This document shows positions 1-5,941 of a stretch of 7,407 nt of DNA, in pieces. The stretch's first letter is position 1, and each line of letters starts with the position of its first letter. Under the pieces are notes generated by a model. It ran no database searches. It had not been told where the DNA came from and saw only the letters and a list, made by a program, of their open reading frames with translations. A program made the position numbers and the translations under genes. Origin of the DNA: Sutterella sp. (GTDB lineage: Bacteria > Pseudomonadota > Gammaproteobacteria > Burkholderiales > Burkholderiaceae_F); the NCBI GenBank assembly GCA_020025915.1, contig JAHHRH010000065.1:1-7407 (forward strand). The letters run 5' to 3'.

Positions 1-181
1 AATAAGTCTGATCGATCGGTGCATAGGTTCCGATCGAGCAATACTTTCCGGCATAAGTTCGATAATACAGTTCCTCGGCGACTTTGGCATTCCAAATCAC
101 GCGTGCACAGCCAATCCACTGGCTGATAACCAGTTTCTGTGAGCATGTCGGATGGGCGCGGAATTTGATGCCGGTATGCAT
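1..181 (-). CDS. tnpB: TnpB (IS200/IS605-type OrfB), N-terminal part only
   Basis: The minus strand from ATG at 181 reads 60 codons without a stop and runs off the window edge. The protein begins MHTGIKFRAHPTCSQKLVIS and continues with WIGCARVIWNAKVAEELYYR. This matches the N-terminal helix-turn-helix region of IS200/IS605 OrfB/TnpB proteins, where a Y/IKFRxxPT start is followed by a GCxRxxxN helix. TnpB proteins are RNA-guided nucleases that help the element persist. The RuvC-like catalytic residues and zinc finger would lie outside the window, so activity cannot be judged. The ATG was chosen because an in-frame TAG lies 21 codons upstream and a TATAAT box sits 33 nt upstream. No strong Shine-Dalgarno is visible. 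Assignment to the family is fairly sure; intactness is unknown. Confidence 0.75.
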   Translation of the reverse strand, partial: MHTGIKFRAHPTCSQKLVISQWIGCARVIWNAKVAEELYYRTYAGKYCSIGTYAPIDQTY

Positions 182-386
182 AACAAATCTTGGAAGATAA
201 GAGGTATCGAATCGATTATACTGAACTTTTTTACGAATCTAGTCTGAGGATTGAAATGCGAGCATTGAGGTTGTGAAGCGATATATCGAACCACATCAGA
301 CCCCTCCCAGCGAAAAGGCAATTAAAACCTCTAAAGCCTTATTGAGAAATTCACAAAATCGTCGGCACGCTTGACTCGCCAGTGAA
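182..386 (-). mobile_element. Probable upstream (left) end of the TnpB element
   Basis: This non-coding stretch lies between the tnpB start and the point where MATE homology fails. On the minus strand MATE-like sequence stops near a TTCAC pentamer (382-386). IS200/IS605 elements insert next to short sequences of this type and carry imperfect hairpins just inside the end. Here CTCG and CGAG arms straddle the pentamer, and a perfect 10-bp palindrome, CGATATATCG, lies near 275-290. The exact element boundary is inferred. No TnpA (Y1 transposase) gene is visible on this side. Confidence 0.4.
215..220 (-). promoter_or_regulatory. Candidate -10 box for tnpB
   Basis: The minus strand carries a perfect TATAAT 33 nt upstream of the tnpB ATG. 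No good -35 hexamer is seen at 16-18 bp, so this is a -10-only prediction. Confidence 0.3.
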
Positions 387-1216
387 CGAGCGAGAATGCG
401 CGGGCCATTTGTTCAAAACGGAAGCCGCCACGGCAGCTAAGCCATTTCTTAATAGACTTGGCAACCCATTTCGCAAAATACGCGGTGTAAGTGCCACAAA
501 CCGAGCTTTGGTCGGAAGCAAAATCTTGAGGAGCCCTTGCCCTCTCACGTAGTGACTAACTAAAAGACACGAACTCACTGTTTGCGCAATCACCGTTGCC
601 CACGCAGCTCCCTCAATACCCATACCCAAACCCTGAATAAAGCAAGGCGTGAGTACCAAATTGAAGAGCCCCCCGTGAGTAAAGCGCGCATCCCAACAAT
701 AGCAAGCCCTTCACTTCGCAGAAGATTATTGAACGTAAAGCCAACGCTTATGATCGGTGCACACATTAACAACACTTGAGCGTAGGCCTTGGCATCAGGC
801 ATGATCGTAGGTGTTGCCCCCAAGATGCGAAGTAGCGGCTCAATAAACACGAACCCCAAAACCGTGAGTAATGTACCGCCAAAAAGCGAAACGACGATCC
901 CTGTACCCGCAATATAACCCGCCGCTTCGTCTTCACCAGCACCCAAAAGTCGAGACGTTTGAGAGGCACAGCCTTGACCAGCCATAATGCCAATCGAGGC
1001 CATGATCATGTGGAGTGCAAAAACAATTCCTAAAGCCGCAATAGCGGTCGTACCTAAATCCGACACAAAATACGCAGCGGTTGTATTGTAGATCGCAGGC
1101 GTCAGCATGCTGATCATGGTCGGAAGGCCAAAGCGCACGACCTGAGGAAAAACAGGCCCCGTGAGGAGTGCCTCTCGAGTCGCTTTCGCCTTGGTTTGAG
1201 GGTTTAGCCCTGCCAT
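351..1216 (-). pseudogene. MATE-family multidrug efflux transporter, frameshifted and truncated
   Basis: Intact MATE proteins are about 450 residues with 12 membrane helices and export drugs or metabolites using Na+ or H+. Here the first about 180 codons (LLTGPVFPQVVRFGLPTMIS, then GQGCASQTSRLLGAGE and FNNLLRSEGLAIVGM) are clear MATE sequence. After LLTGG the frame is lost at a six-G tract (669-674). Restoring a seventh G gives GGLFNLVLTPCFIQGLGMGI, the expected next MATE segment, which then runs to GLPSLLRNGLAAVAASVLN near 411. Just beyond, one missing A in an AAA run would restore NKMARAFS, so a second deletion is likely. After about 386 the sequence is no longer MATE-like and the open frame ends at 351. 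The C-terminal half is absent. ATG at 1216 is preferred over an in-frame GTG at 1237: it lies one base after the nadE stop, with GAGGA upstream. The gene is almost certainly non-functional unless the G tract slips. Confidence 0.8.
669..674 (-). other. G6 tract at the MATE frameshift
   Basis: The reading frame of the MATE gene changes exactly at this run of six G on the minus strand. Seven G would join both halves of the conserved protein. It is either a fixed loss, a slippage (phase-variable) site, or a sequencing/assembly error. Confidence 0.7.
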
Positions 1217-1217
1217 C

Positions 1218-1997
1218 TTAAGCGCGATCCTCGTCACTTAACGTAAAGCTTGGCATCAAACGGAGTTTATGTAGGTTCAAGCGATGCAAACGATCAATGC
1301 GAGCACGCGTGGCTTCATCGTCACATTCGCCCGTCAAGATGTAATGATCTAAGGTCGCATAACTAAACCCCAATCGGTCTTCATCGGTCGAACCCGACAG
1401 ACCGTCAGATGGGATCTTTGCGACCAAATATTCAGGCAACTCTAATGCACGACCAATCGCCAAAACTTCATGTACCAAAAGGTTCGATAACGGACTAAAG
1501 TCCCCGGCGGCATCACCATATTTGGTTGAGTACCCTACCCAGTCCTCTGAACGATTGCACGTATTAACGACACGACCACCATTAGGCAACATCTGAGCAA
1601 CGGCATACAAGGTTGTCATGCGAATTCGTGCTGGTAAGTTAATGACCGTGTCACGCGTCAAATCGTCCGTTTCCGACAAATTCAACAAAGCTTCATTACT
1701 TGCCAACGTCTTTTTAAGCGCGCTCACCGTCTCGCCAATATTGACTTCTACCGTTTTGATGCCTAAATGCGACGCTAATGCACGGGCATCGTCAATATCA
1801 GGCTGTATGCCATCGGGCATTAAAACACCGACCACATGATCCCCCCCTAAAGCGCGCACACAGAGTGTGGCGGCCACCGTCGAATCTTTACCACCTGAAA
1901 GCCCAATCACGGCAGAGCACGTCGGGCCATTTTCTTTAAAGTACTGAGCAATCCATGCAGTAAGAGCTTCAACCGTTTGTTGAGGGTGCTTAAGCAT
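1218..1997 (-). CDS. nadE: NAD(+) synthase, ammonia-dependent
   Basis: NadE makes NAD from nicotinic acid adenine dinucleotide, ATP and ammonia in the cytoplasm, the last step of NAD synthesis. The 259-residue protein is the short form with no N-terminal nitrilase domain, so free ammonia is the expected nitrogen donor. Visible landmarks are the ATP-pyrophosphatase loop SGGKDS (34-39), the helix LPARIRMTTLYAVAQ (121-135), NTCNRSEDWVGYSTKYGDAAGDFSPL (145-170) for NaAD/ATP binding and the dimer face, and PSDGLSGSTDEDRLGFSY (196-213). The C terminus (RLHRLNLHKLRLMPSF) is complete. The DGLSGxTDEDxLGF form is, from memory, more like NadE of gut anaerobes than E. coli NadE. The ATG at 1997 has only a weak GGAA upstream. 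The broken MATE gene starts one base after the stop, suggesting a shared transcript. Confidence 0.93.
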   Translation of the reverse strand: MLKHPQQTVEALTAWIAQYFKENGPTCSAVIGLSGGKDSTVAATLCVRALGGDHVVGVLMPDGIQPDIDDARALASHLGIKTVEVNIGETVSALKKTLASNEALLNLSETDDLTRDTVINLPARIRMTTLYAVAQMLPNGGRVVNTCNRSEDWVGYSTKYGDAAGDFSPLSNLLVHEVLAIGRALELPEYLVAKIPSDGLSGSTDEDRLGFSYATLDHYILTGECDDEATRARIDRLHRLNLHKLRLMPSFTLSDEDRA

Positions 1998-2033
1998 TGT
2001 GAAGTTTCCGTGAATGAGACAAAGGATAGTGAC

Positions 2034-2039
2034 ATTGTA
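2034..2039 (-). promoter_or_regulatory. Candidate -10 box for nadE
   Basis: TACAAT (five of six to consensus) lies 36 nt upstream of the nadE ATG on the minus strand. The -35 region is poor (TGTCAC at 18 bp). A promoter is needed here because terminator-like hairpins of the upstream gene lie just before it. Confidence 0.35.
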
Positions 2040-2076
2040 CGGTTTATCCGTCTTTTAGTGACATGGCACGAACGAA

Positions 2077-2109
2077 AACGCCTCGAAGACATCATGTCAA
2101 CGAGGCGTT
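2077..2109 (-). terminator. Rho-independent terminator of the flavin reductase gene
   Basis: A perfect 9-bp stem, AACGCCTCG (2077-2085) with CGAGGCGTT (2101-2109), encloses a 15-nt loop that can pair further (GACAT/ATGTC). On the minus strand it is followed by TTTTCGTT, a short U tract, 35 nt past the reductase stop. The plus direction lacks a T run. Confidence 0.65.
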
Positions 2110-2119
2110 CTATCAGTTG

Positions 2120-2148
2120 GTAATCAATCGTTTAACGGTTTTGATTAC
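2120..2148 (-). other. Hairpin overlapping the reductase stop codon
   Basis: GTAATCAA (2120-2127) and TTGATTAC (2141-2148) form an 8-bp inverted repeat; the spacer itself contains CGTT/AACG arms. The TAA stop (2145-2147) lies in one arm. It has no U tract, so it is more likely an RNA-stabilising or pausing structure ahead of the terminator than a terminator. Confidence 0.4.
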
Positions 2149-3935
2149 TTACCCTGTGCGGCGTTCATACCTGCCGTACGGCCAAAGACCATTAAGTCAG
2201 CAATGGCGTTACCACCAAGACGATTGGAGCCATGAATACCACCCGTAGTTTCACCCGCAGCATAAAGCCCTGGGATGACCTTACCATTCACATCAAGAAC
2301 TTGAGCGTCCTTATTAATCTGAAGGCCACCCATCGTATGGTGAACCGTTGGCACCTTTTGGCAAGCGTACCATGGACCTTCAGTCATTTCACGGTCGGCC
2401 TTGTTATTCGCCTGGAAGCCTAACGGATCCTTCTTTTCGCCACGAACGACAGCGTTATAGTTGTCGATCGAAGCCTTCAGGTTTTCGACAGGCATTTTGA
2501 GCTTGGTTGCGAGCTCTTCAAGCGTATCGGCCGGCACCACGCGTCCGAGTTCAATCATATCGCCAACCTTCGCCCCGTTACGGTCGACCCAGTCAAGCGA
2601 CGGATAACGCAGATGGTTCACGATCACATAATAGGTCGAATCCTTCTGAGCAAAGATCGCCTTAGCCAACACGTCACGCGCTGCGCCTTCATTCACAAAA
2701 CGATTACCGTCCGTATTAATAAAGATGCGATTACGACCACTCGTACGGATCATTTCCATCAACCCCGTACCCGGTGTGCCGCATGGATGCACCTGAATGT
2801 CTGCCATGCCGATCACATTGGCGCCGATCTTTTCGCCCATCAAGATGCCAGAGCCTTGGGCAGACTTTTTGAAGTTGGTGCAACCGATAGCTTTACCCAA
2901 GTCATAGTCCTTGAAGACACCTGTATTCACTTTTTGACGAAGATCCACATTGGCACCAAAACCACCCGTCGCAACGATCACACCCTTTTCTGCCGTGAAC
3001 TTCGTATAACGACCATTTTTGTTGTCCTTGGCAAGTACACCAGTGACACGACCTGTGTCGTCCTTCAAAAGGTCTAAAGCTTCGATATCAGTGATGACCT
3101 GAATATTGGGATGCTCAGCAATATATTTTTCGAAAACTCGGATATACGAATTGCCCGACGGGGTAGCAGGATAGTGAGAACGCTGCCAAAGTGCACCCGT
3201 CGCCGTACCGACTTCATCCTTAAACTTCACACCAATCGATTCCAGCCATAAAACAGCGTCGTAAACGTTATCAGTCAAATGATGAACGAGTTCCGGATTA
3301 CCAATGTTATGCCCACCCTTGATCGTCTGTTCATAATGCTTGGCAATGGAGTCTTCAATGCCTTGCTTAGGCTGACGCACTGGGTCGGCCGCATTCAACG
3401 CGCCTTCGGACACGTTCGTCGATCCGCCGAGCAAACCAAGCTTTTCAAGCACAATCACATCCGCACCTGCCTGCGAAGCCGCAATGGCTGCTGCAAGACC
3501 CGAGCCGCCACCACCGATGATGACCACTTGTGTCTTCATGGTATTTGGCAATGCCTTATGCTGTTCGACAGGCTTACGAAGATCCTTGAGATCCTGAGCC
3601 GAAACTTGAGCTTGCTTCAAGCATTCGCCAACAGCGTACTTCAGCGCCATTGAGCTGATCGTGGCTCCCGTCACACCATCAACGCCGAGAGACTGATAAT
3701 CCAAAATCTTTTCACCAACTTTTTGAAGGGCAAGTTGACCGACGCCAATCGTTTCAAGGTTCTTTGAATAGTCGATTTTTTCAATCTTATGCTTACTGAC
3801 AGTCACCGCAACGGTCATCGCGGCATTATGGGCGTTCACTTTGTAGGTATAAGTGCCAGGCACATAGGTCGCCGCACTAGCAGACATTGTGCAAATAGCA
3901 AGGGTCGCAGCAGCTGCAATCGCAGAAAGTTTCAT
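2145..3935 (-). CDS. Secreted FMN-binding, FAD-dependent fumarate-reductase-type flavoprotein (flavocytochrome c family, no haem domain)
   Basis: The 596-residue protein should act in the periplasm as a terminal reductase of an enoate such as fumarate, using electrons from the respiratory chain. Residues 1-21 are a Sec signal peptide ending ASA before ATYVPG. Residues about 25-108 form an FMN-binding domain with DGVTGATISS (86-95), where Thr92 is the expected attachment site for FMN added by an ApbE-type flavin transferase. Residues 135-165 are the FAD Rossmann motif VVIIGGGGSGLAAAIAASQAG with its distal Glu. The C-terminal VHHTMGG (531-537), GLYAAGETTGGIHGSNRLGG (556-575) and NAIADL are typical of the fumarate reductase/urocanate reductase superfamily. 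Counterparts of Shewanella Fcc3 catalytic residues appear to be His383, Glu394, Arg397, Arg420, His532/533 and Arg572. No CxxCH is present, so electrons must come from a separate cytochrome or quinol dehydrogenase. The substrate is not determined. ATG at 3935 is chosen because AGGAG (3944-3948) sits 8 nt upstream and the signal peptide starts there; an in-frame ATG 11 codons earlier is less likely. Confidence 0.92.
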   Translation of the reverse strand: MKLSAIAAAATLAICTMSASAATYVPGTYTYKVNAHNAAMTVAVTVSKHKIEKIDYSKNLETIGVGQLALQKVGEKILDYQSLGVDGVTGATISSMALKYAVGECLKQAQVSAQDLKDLRKPVEQHKALPNTMKTQVVIIGGGGSGLAAAIAASQAGADVIVLEKLGLLGGSTNVSEGALNAADPVRQPKQGIEDSIAKHYEQTIKGGHNIGNPELVHHLTDNVYDAVLWLESIGVKFKDEVGTATGALWQRSHYPATPSGNSYIRVFEKYIAEHPNIQVITDIEALDLLKDDTGRVTGVLAKDNKNGRYTKFTAEKGVIVATGGFGANVDLRQKVNTGVFKDYDLGKAIGCTNFKKSAQGSGILMGEKIGANVIGMADIQVHPCGTPGTGLMEMIRTSGRNRIFINTDGNRFVNEGAARDVLAKAIFAQKDSTYYVIVNHLRYPSLDWVDRNGAKVGDMIELGRVVPADTLEELATKLKMPVENLKASIDNYNAVVRGEKKDPLGFQANNKADREMTEGPWYACQKVPTVHHTMGGLQINKDAQVLDVNGKVIPGLYAAGETTGGIHGSNRLGGNAIADLMVFGRTAGMNAAQGK

Positions 3936-3943
3936 TGCTTTTT

Positions 3944-3948
3944 CTCCT
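3944..3948 (-). promoter_or_regulatory. Ribosome binding site that fixes the reductase start
   Basis: GAAGGAGAA on the minus strand contains AGGAG 8 nt before ATG 3935. It selects the start that exposes MKLSAIAAAA as the signal peptide over the upstream in-frame ATG at 3968. Confidence 0.8.
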
Positions 3949-3995
3949 TCAATAACATCCAATGCCATGGTTGGTCCAGAGGAGGCATTCGATGA

Positions 3996-4100
3996 TCAGA
4001 TCGTGATCGCAACATTACTCAGTTTGATATCATCATCAAGAAGATCACGAATAAAGGTTTTAATTTTAGGGCATCCACCTTTTTTTTCATAACTAGGCAT
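3996..4100 (-). CDS. Candidate 34-residue upstream ORF in the reductase leader
   Basis: ATG at 4100 begins MPSYEKKGGCPKIKTFIRDL and the frame ends LSNVAITI at TGA 3996-3998, 60 nt before the reductase ATG. It lies wholly inside the predicted leader transcript that starts near 4147. No strong Shine-Dalgarno is present, only GAGAG about 10 nt upstream. A second overlapping frame from ATG 4090 (4019-4090) encodes a 23-residue peptide with a hydrophobic end. I recognise neither. Either could be a leader peptide or chance; confidence is low. Confidence 0.2.
   Translation of the reverse strand: MPSYEKKGGCPKIKTFIRDLLDDDIKLSNVAITI
4001..4050 (-). promoter_or_regulatory. Nested inverted repeats in the reductase leader
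   Basis: TCGTGATC (4001-4008) and GATCACGA (4043-4050) are a perfect 8-bp inverted repeat. Between them lies TTGAT (4024-4028) with ATCAA (4035-4039). As RNA this is a stem with an inner stem; as DNA it could be a protein site. It lies 66-115 nt before the start codon, inside the predicted leader. Confidence 0.4.
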
Positions 4101-4153
4101 AACCCGCAAGCTCTCGACCACATCACAATGACGAAATTGTCGATAAGACTTCA

Positions 4154-4181
4154 ATTATCTAACCCGAAGAATGAAAGTCAA
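4154..4181 (-). promoter_or_regulatory. Sigma70-type promoter of the flavin reductase gene
   Basis: On the minus strand TTGACT (4176-4181) is followed after 16 bp by GATAAT (4154-4159), each five of six to consensus. Transcription would start near 4147 and give a leader of about 210 nt, long for a simple gene. Confidence 0.6.
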
Positions 4182-4186
4182 CTTTC
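4173..4186. promoter_or_regulatory. Palindromic operator candidate over the reductase -35 box
   Basis: GAAAGT-CA-ACTTTC is a perfect 6-bp-arm palindrome that covers the -35 hexamer of the reductase promoter. A protein bound here would block RNA polymerase. The CAACTTTC half recurs at 4311-4318 and, inverted with one change, at 4278-4285. Confidence 0.45.
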
Positions 4187-4278
4187 TACAGAAATACTAA
4201 ATGCCCACAATCGACTGATTAGCAGACATTAATGGCAGCATTCCTATGCAAAACATCCACAACACTTTTCACCAACAA

Positions 4279-4317
4279 AAAGTTGATGGAAAGTCACCTC
4301 TTCACAGCATCAACTTT
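4279..4317. repeat. Inverted repeat AAAGTTGATG / CATCAACTTT in the divergent control region
   Basis: Ten-base perfect arms at 4279-4288 and 4308-4317 are separated by 19 nt. They share the CAACTTT core with the palindrome at 4173-4186, suggesting several sites for one regulator between the reductase gene and the dus gene. A hairpin is also possible, but no gene transcript is predicted to cover it. The rest of 4187-4385 shows no gene or other signal I can support. Confidence 0.45.
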
Positions 4318-4385
4318 CGACATACAGGCGAGTATCCGACTAGCCGTCAATTGTTATGAGATCCCAAGACCACTTGCGATTAAGA

Positions 4386-4391
4386 TAGAAT
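4386..4391 (+). promoter_or_regulatory. Candidate -10 box for the dus gene
   Basis: TAGAAT (five of six) lies 30 nt before the dus ATG, which would give a 5-prime UTR of about 25 nt. No good -35 hexamer is found at 16-18 bp. Confidence 0.3.
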
Positions 4392-4421
4392 GCTTTTCTT
4401 TTTTCATATGCTTTCTTCTTT

Positions 4422-5420
4422 ATGTCCGACGTCATGAACTGTCCGATTCCTCTGCTTGCGGTCGCGCCCATGGAAGGGCTGACAGGCTTTGTCTTTCGCC
4501 AAGTTTTCTGTCGCCATTTCTCGGGAGCTGACGATTGGTTTATCCCGTTTATTACACCGACCGCTTTGCCTAAATTCACGGATCGTCAGTTGCGTGAATT
4601 GGCGCCAGACGTCAACCATGGTATACACGCCATTCCACAACTGTTGACACGTCGTACCCCTGACTTTTTGTGGTCTGCTAAAGCACTCGCTGACCTTGGC
4701 TATGACGAAGTCAATCTTAATTTCGGCTGCCCAGCTGGTACGGTAGTCGCCAAGGGTAAGGGTTCCGGTTTTTTGCGTGAACCTGAAGCCATTGCGCAAT
4801 TCTTGGACGAAATCTTTAGCGCCGATTTGCCGATTGCCATTTCAGTTAAGACGCGACTTGGTTGGGCAAGCGAAGATGAATTTGATCGGTTGGTTGAAGT
4901 TTATAACCGCTTCCCGATAAAACGCCTCACGATTCATGCGCGTCTTAAGACCGACATGTATAAGGGTAGCGTTCGCTTAGAGACTATTGATCGTAACTAT
5001 CCAAAACTCACGATGCCCGTAGGCTACAACGGTGACATTGTAACGCCTGACGATGCGCACAACATGAACGCACGCTATGCTAATCTTGATCACCTCATGA
5101 TTGGTCGCGCTTTGATGGCTGACCCTGCCCTCTTACGCAAATTGCGCGGTGGGCCTGCGGCCACGCAAGCAGAGCTTGATGATTTCCGTCGTGACCTCTT
5201 TGAAACCTATACGTCCGCCTTCGGTAGCCTCAAAAACGCCATGATGCGCATGAAAGAATATTGGTTCTATCAGTTAGCACTTTATGACGATAGCGAAAAG
5301 CCCGCCAAAGCGATCTTTAAGGCCAAGACCACTGAAGACTTTGAAGCCGCCGTCCAAACGCTCATTGAGTCGTGTCCGTTACGCGAAGACGCACGCGCAT
5401 CGTGGTACAAACCGCTTTAA
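4422..5420 (+). CDS. tRNA-dihydrouridine synthase family protein
   Basis: Dus enzymes are cytoplasmic FMN, NADPH-dependent enzymes that reduce uridines in tRNA loops to dihydrouridine. The 332-residue protein has the full TIM-barrel pattern: LLAVAPMEGLTGFVFRQVF (11-29), NLNFGCPAGTV (98-108) with catalytic Cys103, ISVKTRLGW (140-148) with the FMN-contacting Lys143, LTIHAR (169-174) with His172, GYNGDIVTPDDA (201-212) and LMIGRALMADPALL (225-238), then the helical tRNA-binding C-terminal part. The CPAGTVVAKGKGSGFL loop is not typical of DusA, DusB or DusC of E. coli, so the target uridine is not assigned; from memory it resembles a Dus-like branch common in anaerobes. No clear Shine-Dalgarno precedes ATG 4422 or the in-frame ATG 4434, so the start is uncertain by four codons. 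It is monocistronic and divergent from the reductase gene. Confidence 0.92.
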   Translation: MSDVMNCPIPLLAVAPMEGLTGFVFRQVFCRHFSGADDWFIPFITPTALPKFTDRQLRELAPDVNHGIHAIPQLLTRRTPDFLWSAKALADLGYDEVNLNFGCPAGTVVAKGKGSGFLREPEAIAQFLDEIFSADLPIAISVKTRLGWASEDEFDRLVEVYNRFPIKRLTIHARLKTDMYKGSVRLETIDRNYPKLTMPVGYNGDIVTPDDAHNMNARYANLDHLMIGRALMADPALLRKLRGGPAATQAELDDFRRDLFETYTSAFGSLKNAMMRMKEYWFYQLALYDDSEKPAKAIFKAKTTEDFEAAVQTLIESCPLREDARASWYKPL

Positions 5421-5427
5421 GATGCTC

Positions 5428-5465
5428 AAAGAGCCCGTCTCCACCATCGGAAACGGGCTCTTTTT
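5428..5465 (+). terminator. Rho-independent terminator of the dus gene
   Basis: An 11-bp perfect stem, AAAGAGCCCGT (5428-5438) with ACGGGCTCTTT (5453-5463), has a 14-nt loop and runs into TTTTT, eight bases after the stop codon. Confidence 0.9.
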
Positions 5466-5567
5466 GCTGTATTAGACAGCGTCATACACATGTCAGACTC
5501 TTTTTGTCTTTGAGCGTTTAGACTTTATCTCTTAGTAATGGTGCGCGGCTTTGGTCGCGCTGATTGG

Positions 5568-5594
5568 AAAAAAGGCGCTCAATACTGAGCGCCT
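5568..5594 (-). terminator. Rho-independent terminator closing the peptidase transcript
   Basis: On the minus strand AGGCGCTCA-GTAT-TGAGCGCCT forms a 9-bp stem with a 4-nt loop followed by a run of T (5568-5573). It faces the dus terminator about 100 bases away, so the two transcripts converge; 5466-5567 between them holds no gene I can see, only a weak GCGCG/CGCGC pair (5543-5560). Confidence 0.9.
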
Positions 5595-5900
5595 AAGGGC
5601 TTGCGCCCTGAAGAATTTGATCGACCCTTGCGAACAGGGAGCTGACCATGTATATTTGACCGTCCAACGGATGTCAGCAGCGACACCGTCCTTCTTGTCA
5701 TCGGGCTTCGCGCCACGGTAATCATTTTCAGTCTTGCAACCTTCGGCGACGGCACCCTTGACCCTGCCAACCTTAGCTTTGAGTTCAGCCCTTCGCCCGT
5801 AATAGTCACAATAAAATGCGGGCTAAGACGATATTAATGCTCTTGGTTAGCGCTTTGACGACAAATGCAGGAATGCCCACCTTCTCAAGAAGACGAACAT
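5593..5900 (-). pseudogene. Decayed small gene of unknown family downstream of the peptidase
   Basis: The minus strand has an ATG at 5900 with GAGGA just before it, but its own frame (MFVFLRRWAFLHLSSKR) stops after 17 codons. Coding-like sequence continues in other frames: VRLLEKVGIPAFVVKALTKS and INIVLARIL from 5896 to about 5812, then DYYGRRAELKAKVGRVKGAV and AEGCKTENDYRGAKPDDKKD, then DGVAADIRWTVKYTW to about 5650, and possibly IYMVSSLFARVDQILQGASP ending at TAG 5593-5595, right at the terminator. Joining these with two or three single-base changes gives a protein of about 100 residues with a hydrophobic start and a charged middle. I do not recognise the family. Position and strand suggest it was co-transcribed with the peptidase gene. 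An alternative is that only part of it is coding. Confidence 0.5.
5596..5609 (-). other. GCAA-tetraloop hairpin before the terminator
   Basis: The minus strand reads AGGGC-GCAA-GCCCT, a 5-bp stem closed by a GNRA tetraloop, one base upstream of the terminator stem. It may protect the mRNA 3-prime end or form a stacked structure with the terminator. Confidence 0.45.
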
Positions 5901-5941
5901 TGATTCCTCAGTCAACTTTACTGAATAATCCGAGTCGAAAT

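Noticed and set aside
97..321. Open frame of 74 codons on the minus strand in the TnpB element end
   Set aside because: It overlaps tnpB in another frame, has no family resemblance, and the tnpB frame has a clear match.
2613..3077. 154-codon plus-strand frame opposite the reductase gene
   Set aside because: It is the antisense shadow of a well-supported gene; the His/Thr-rich composition is an artefact.
3889..3935. Possible lipobox LAIC in the reductase signal peptide
   Set aside because: The residue before Cys is Ile, not Gly/Ala/Ser, and a good ASA signal peptidase I site follows.
4024..4039. TTGAT...ATCAA resembling an FNR box
   Set aside because: The spacer is six bases, not the four of a true FNR site, and it lies downstream of the predicted promoter.
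4232..4531. 99-codon plus-strand frame spanning the control region and the dus start
   Set aside because: It overlaps the intact dus gene in a different frame, and its sequence has no family resemblance.
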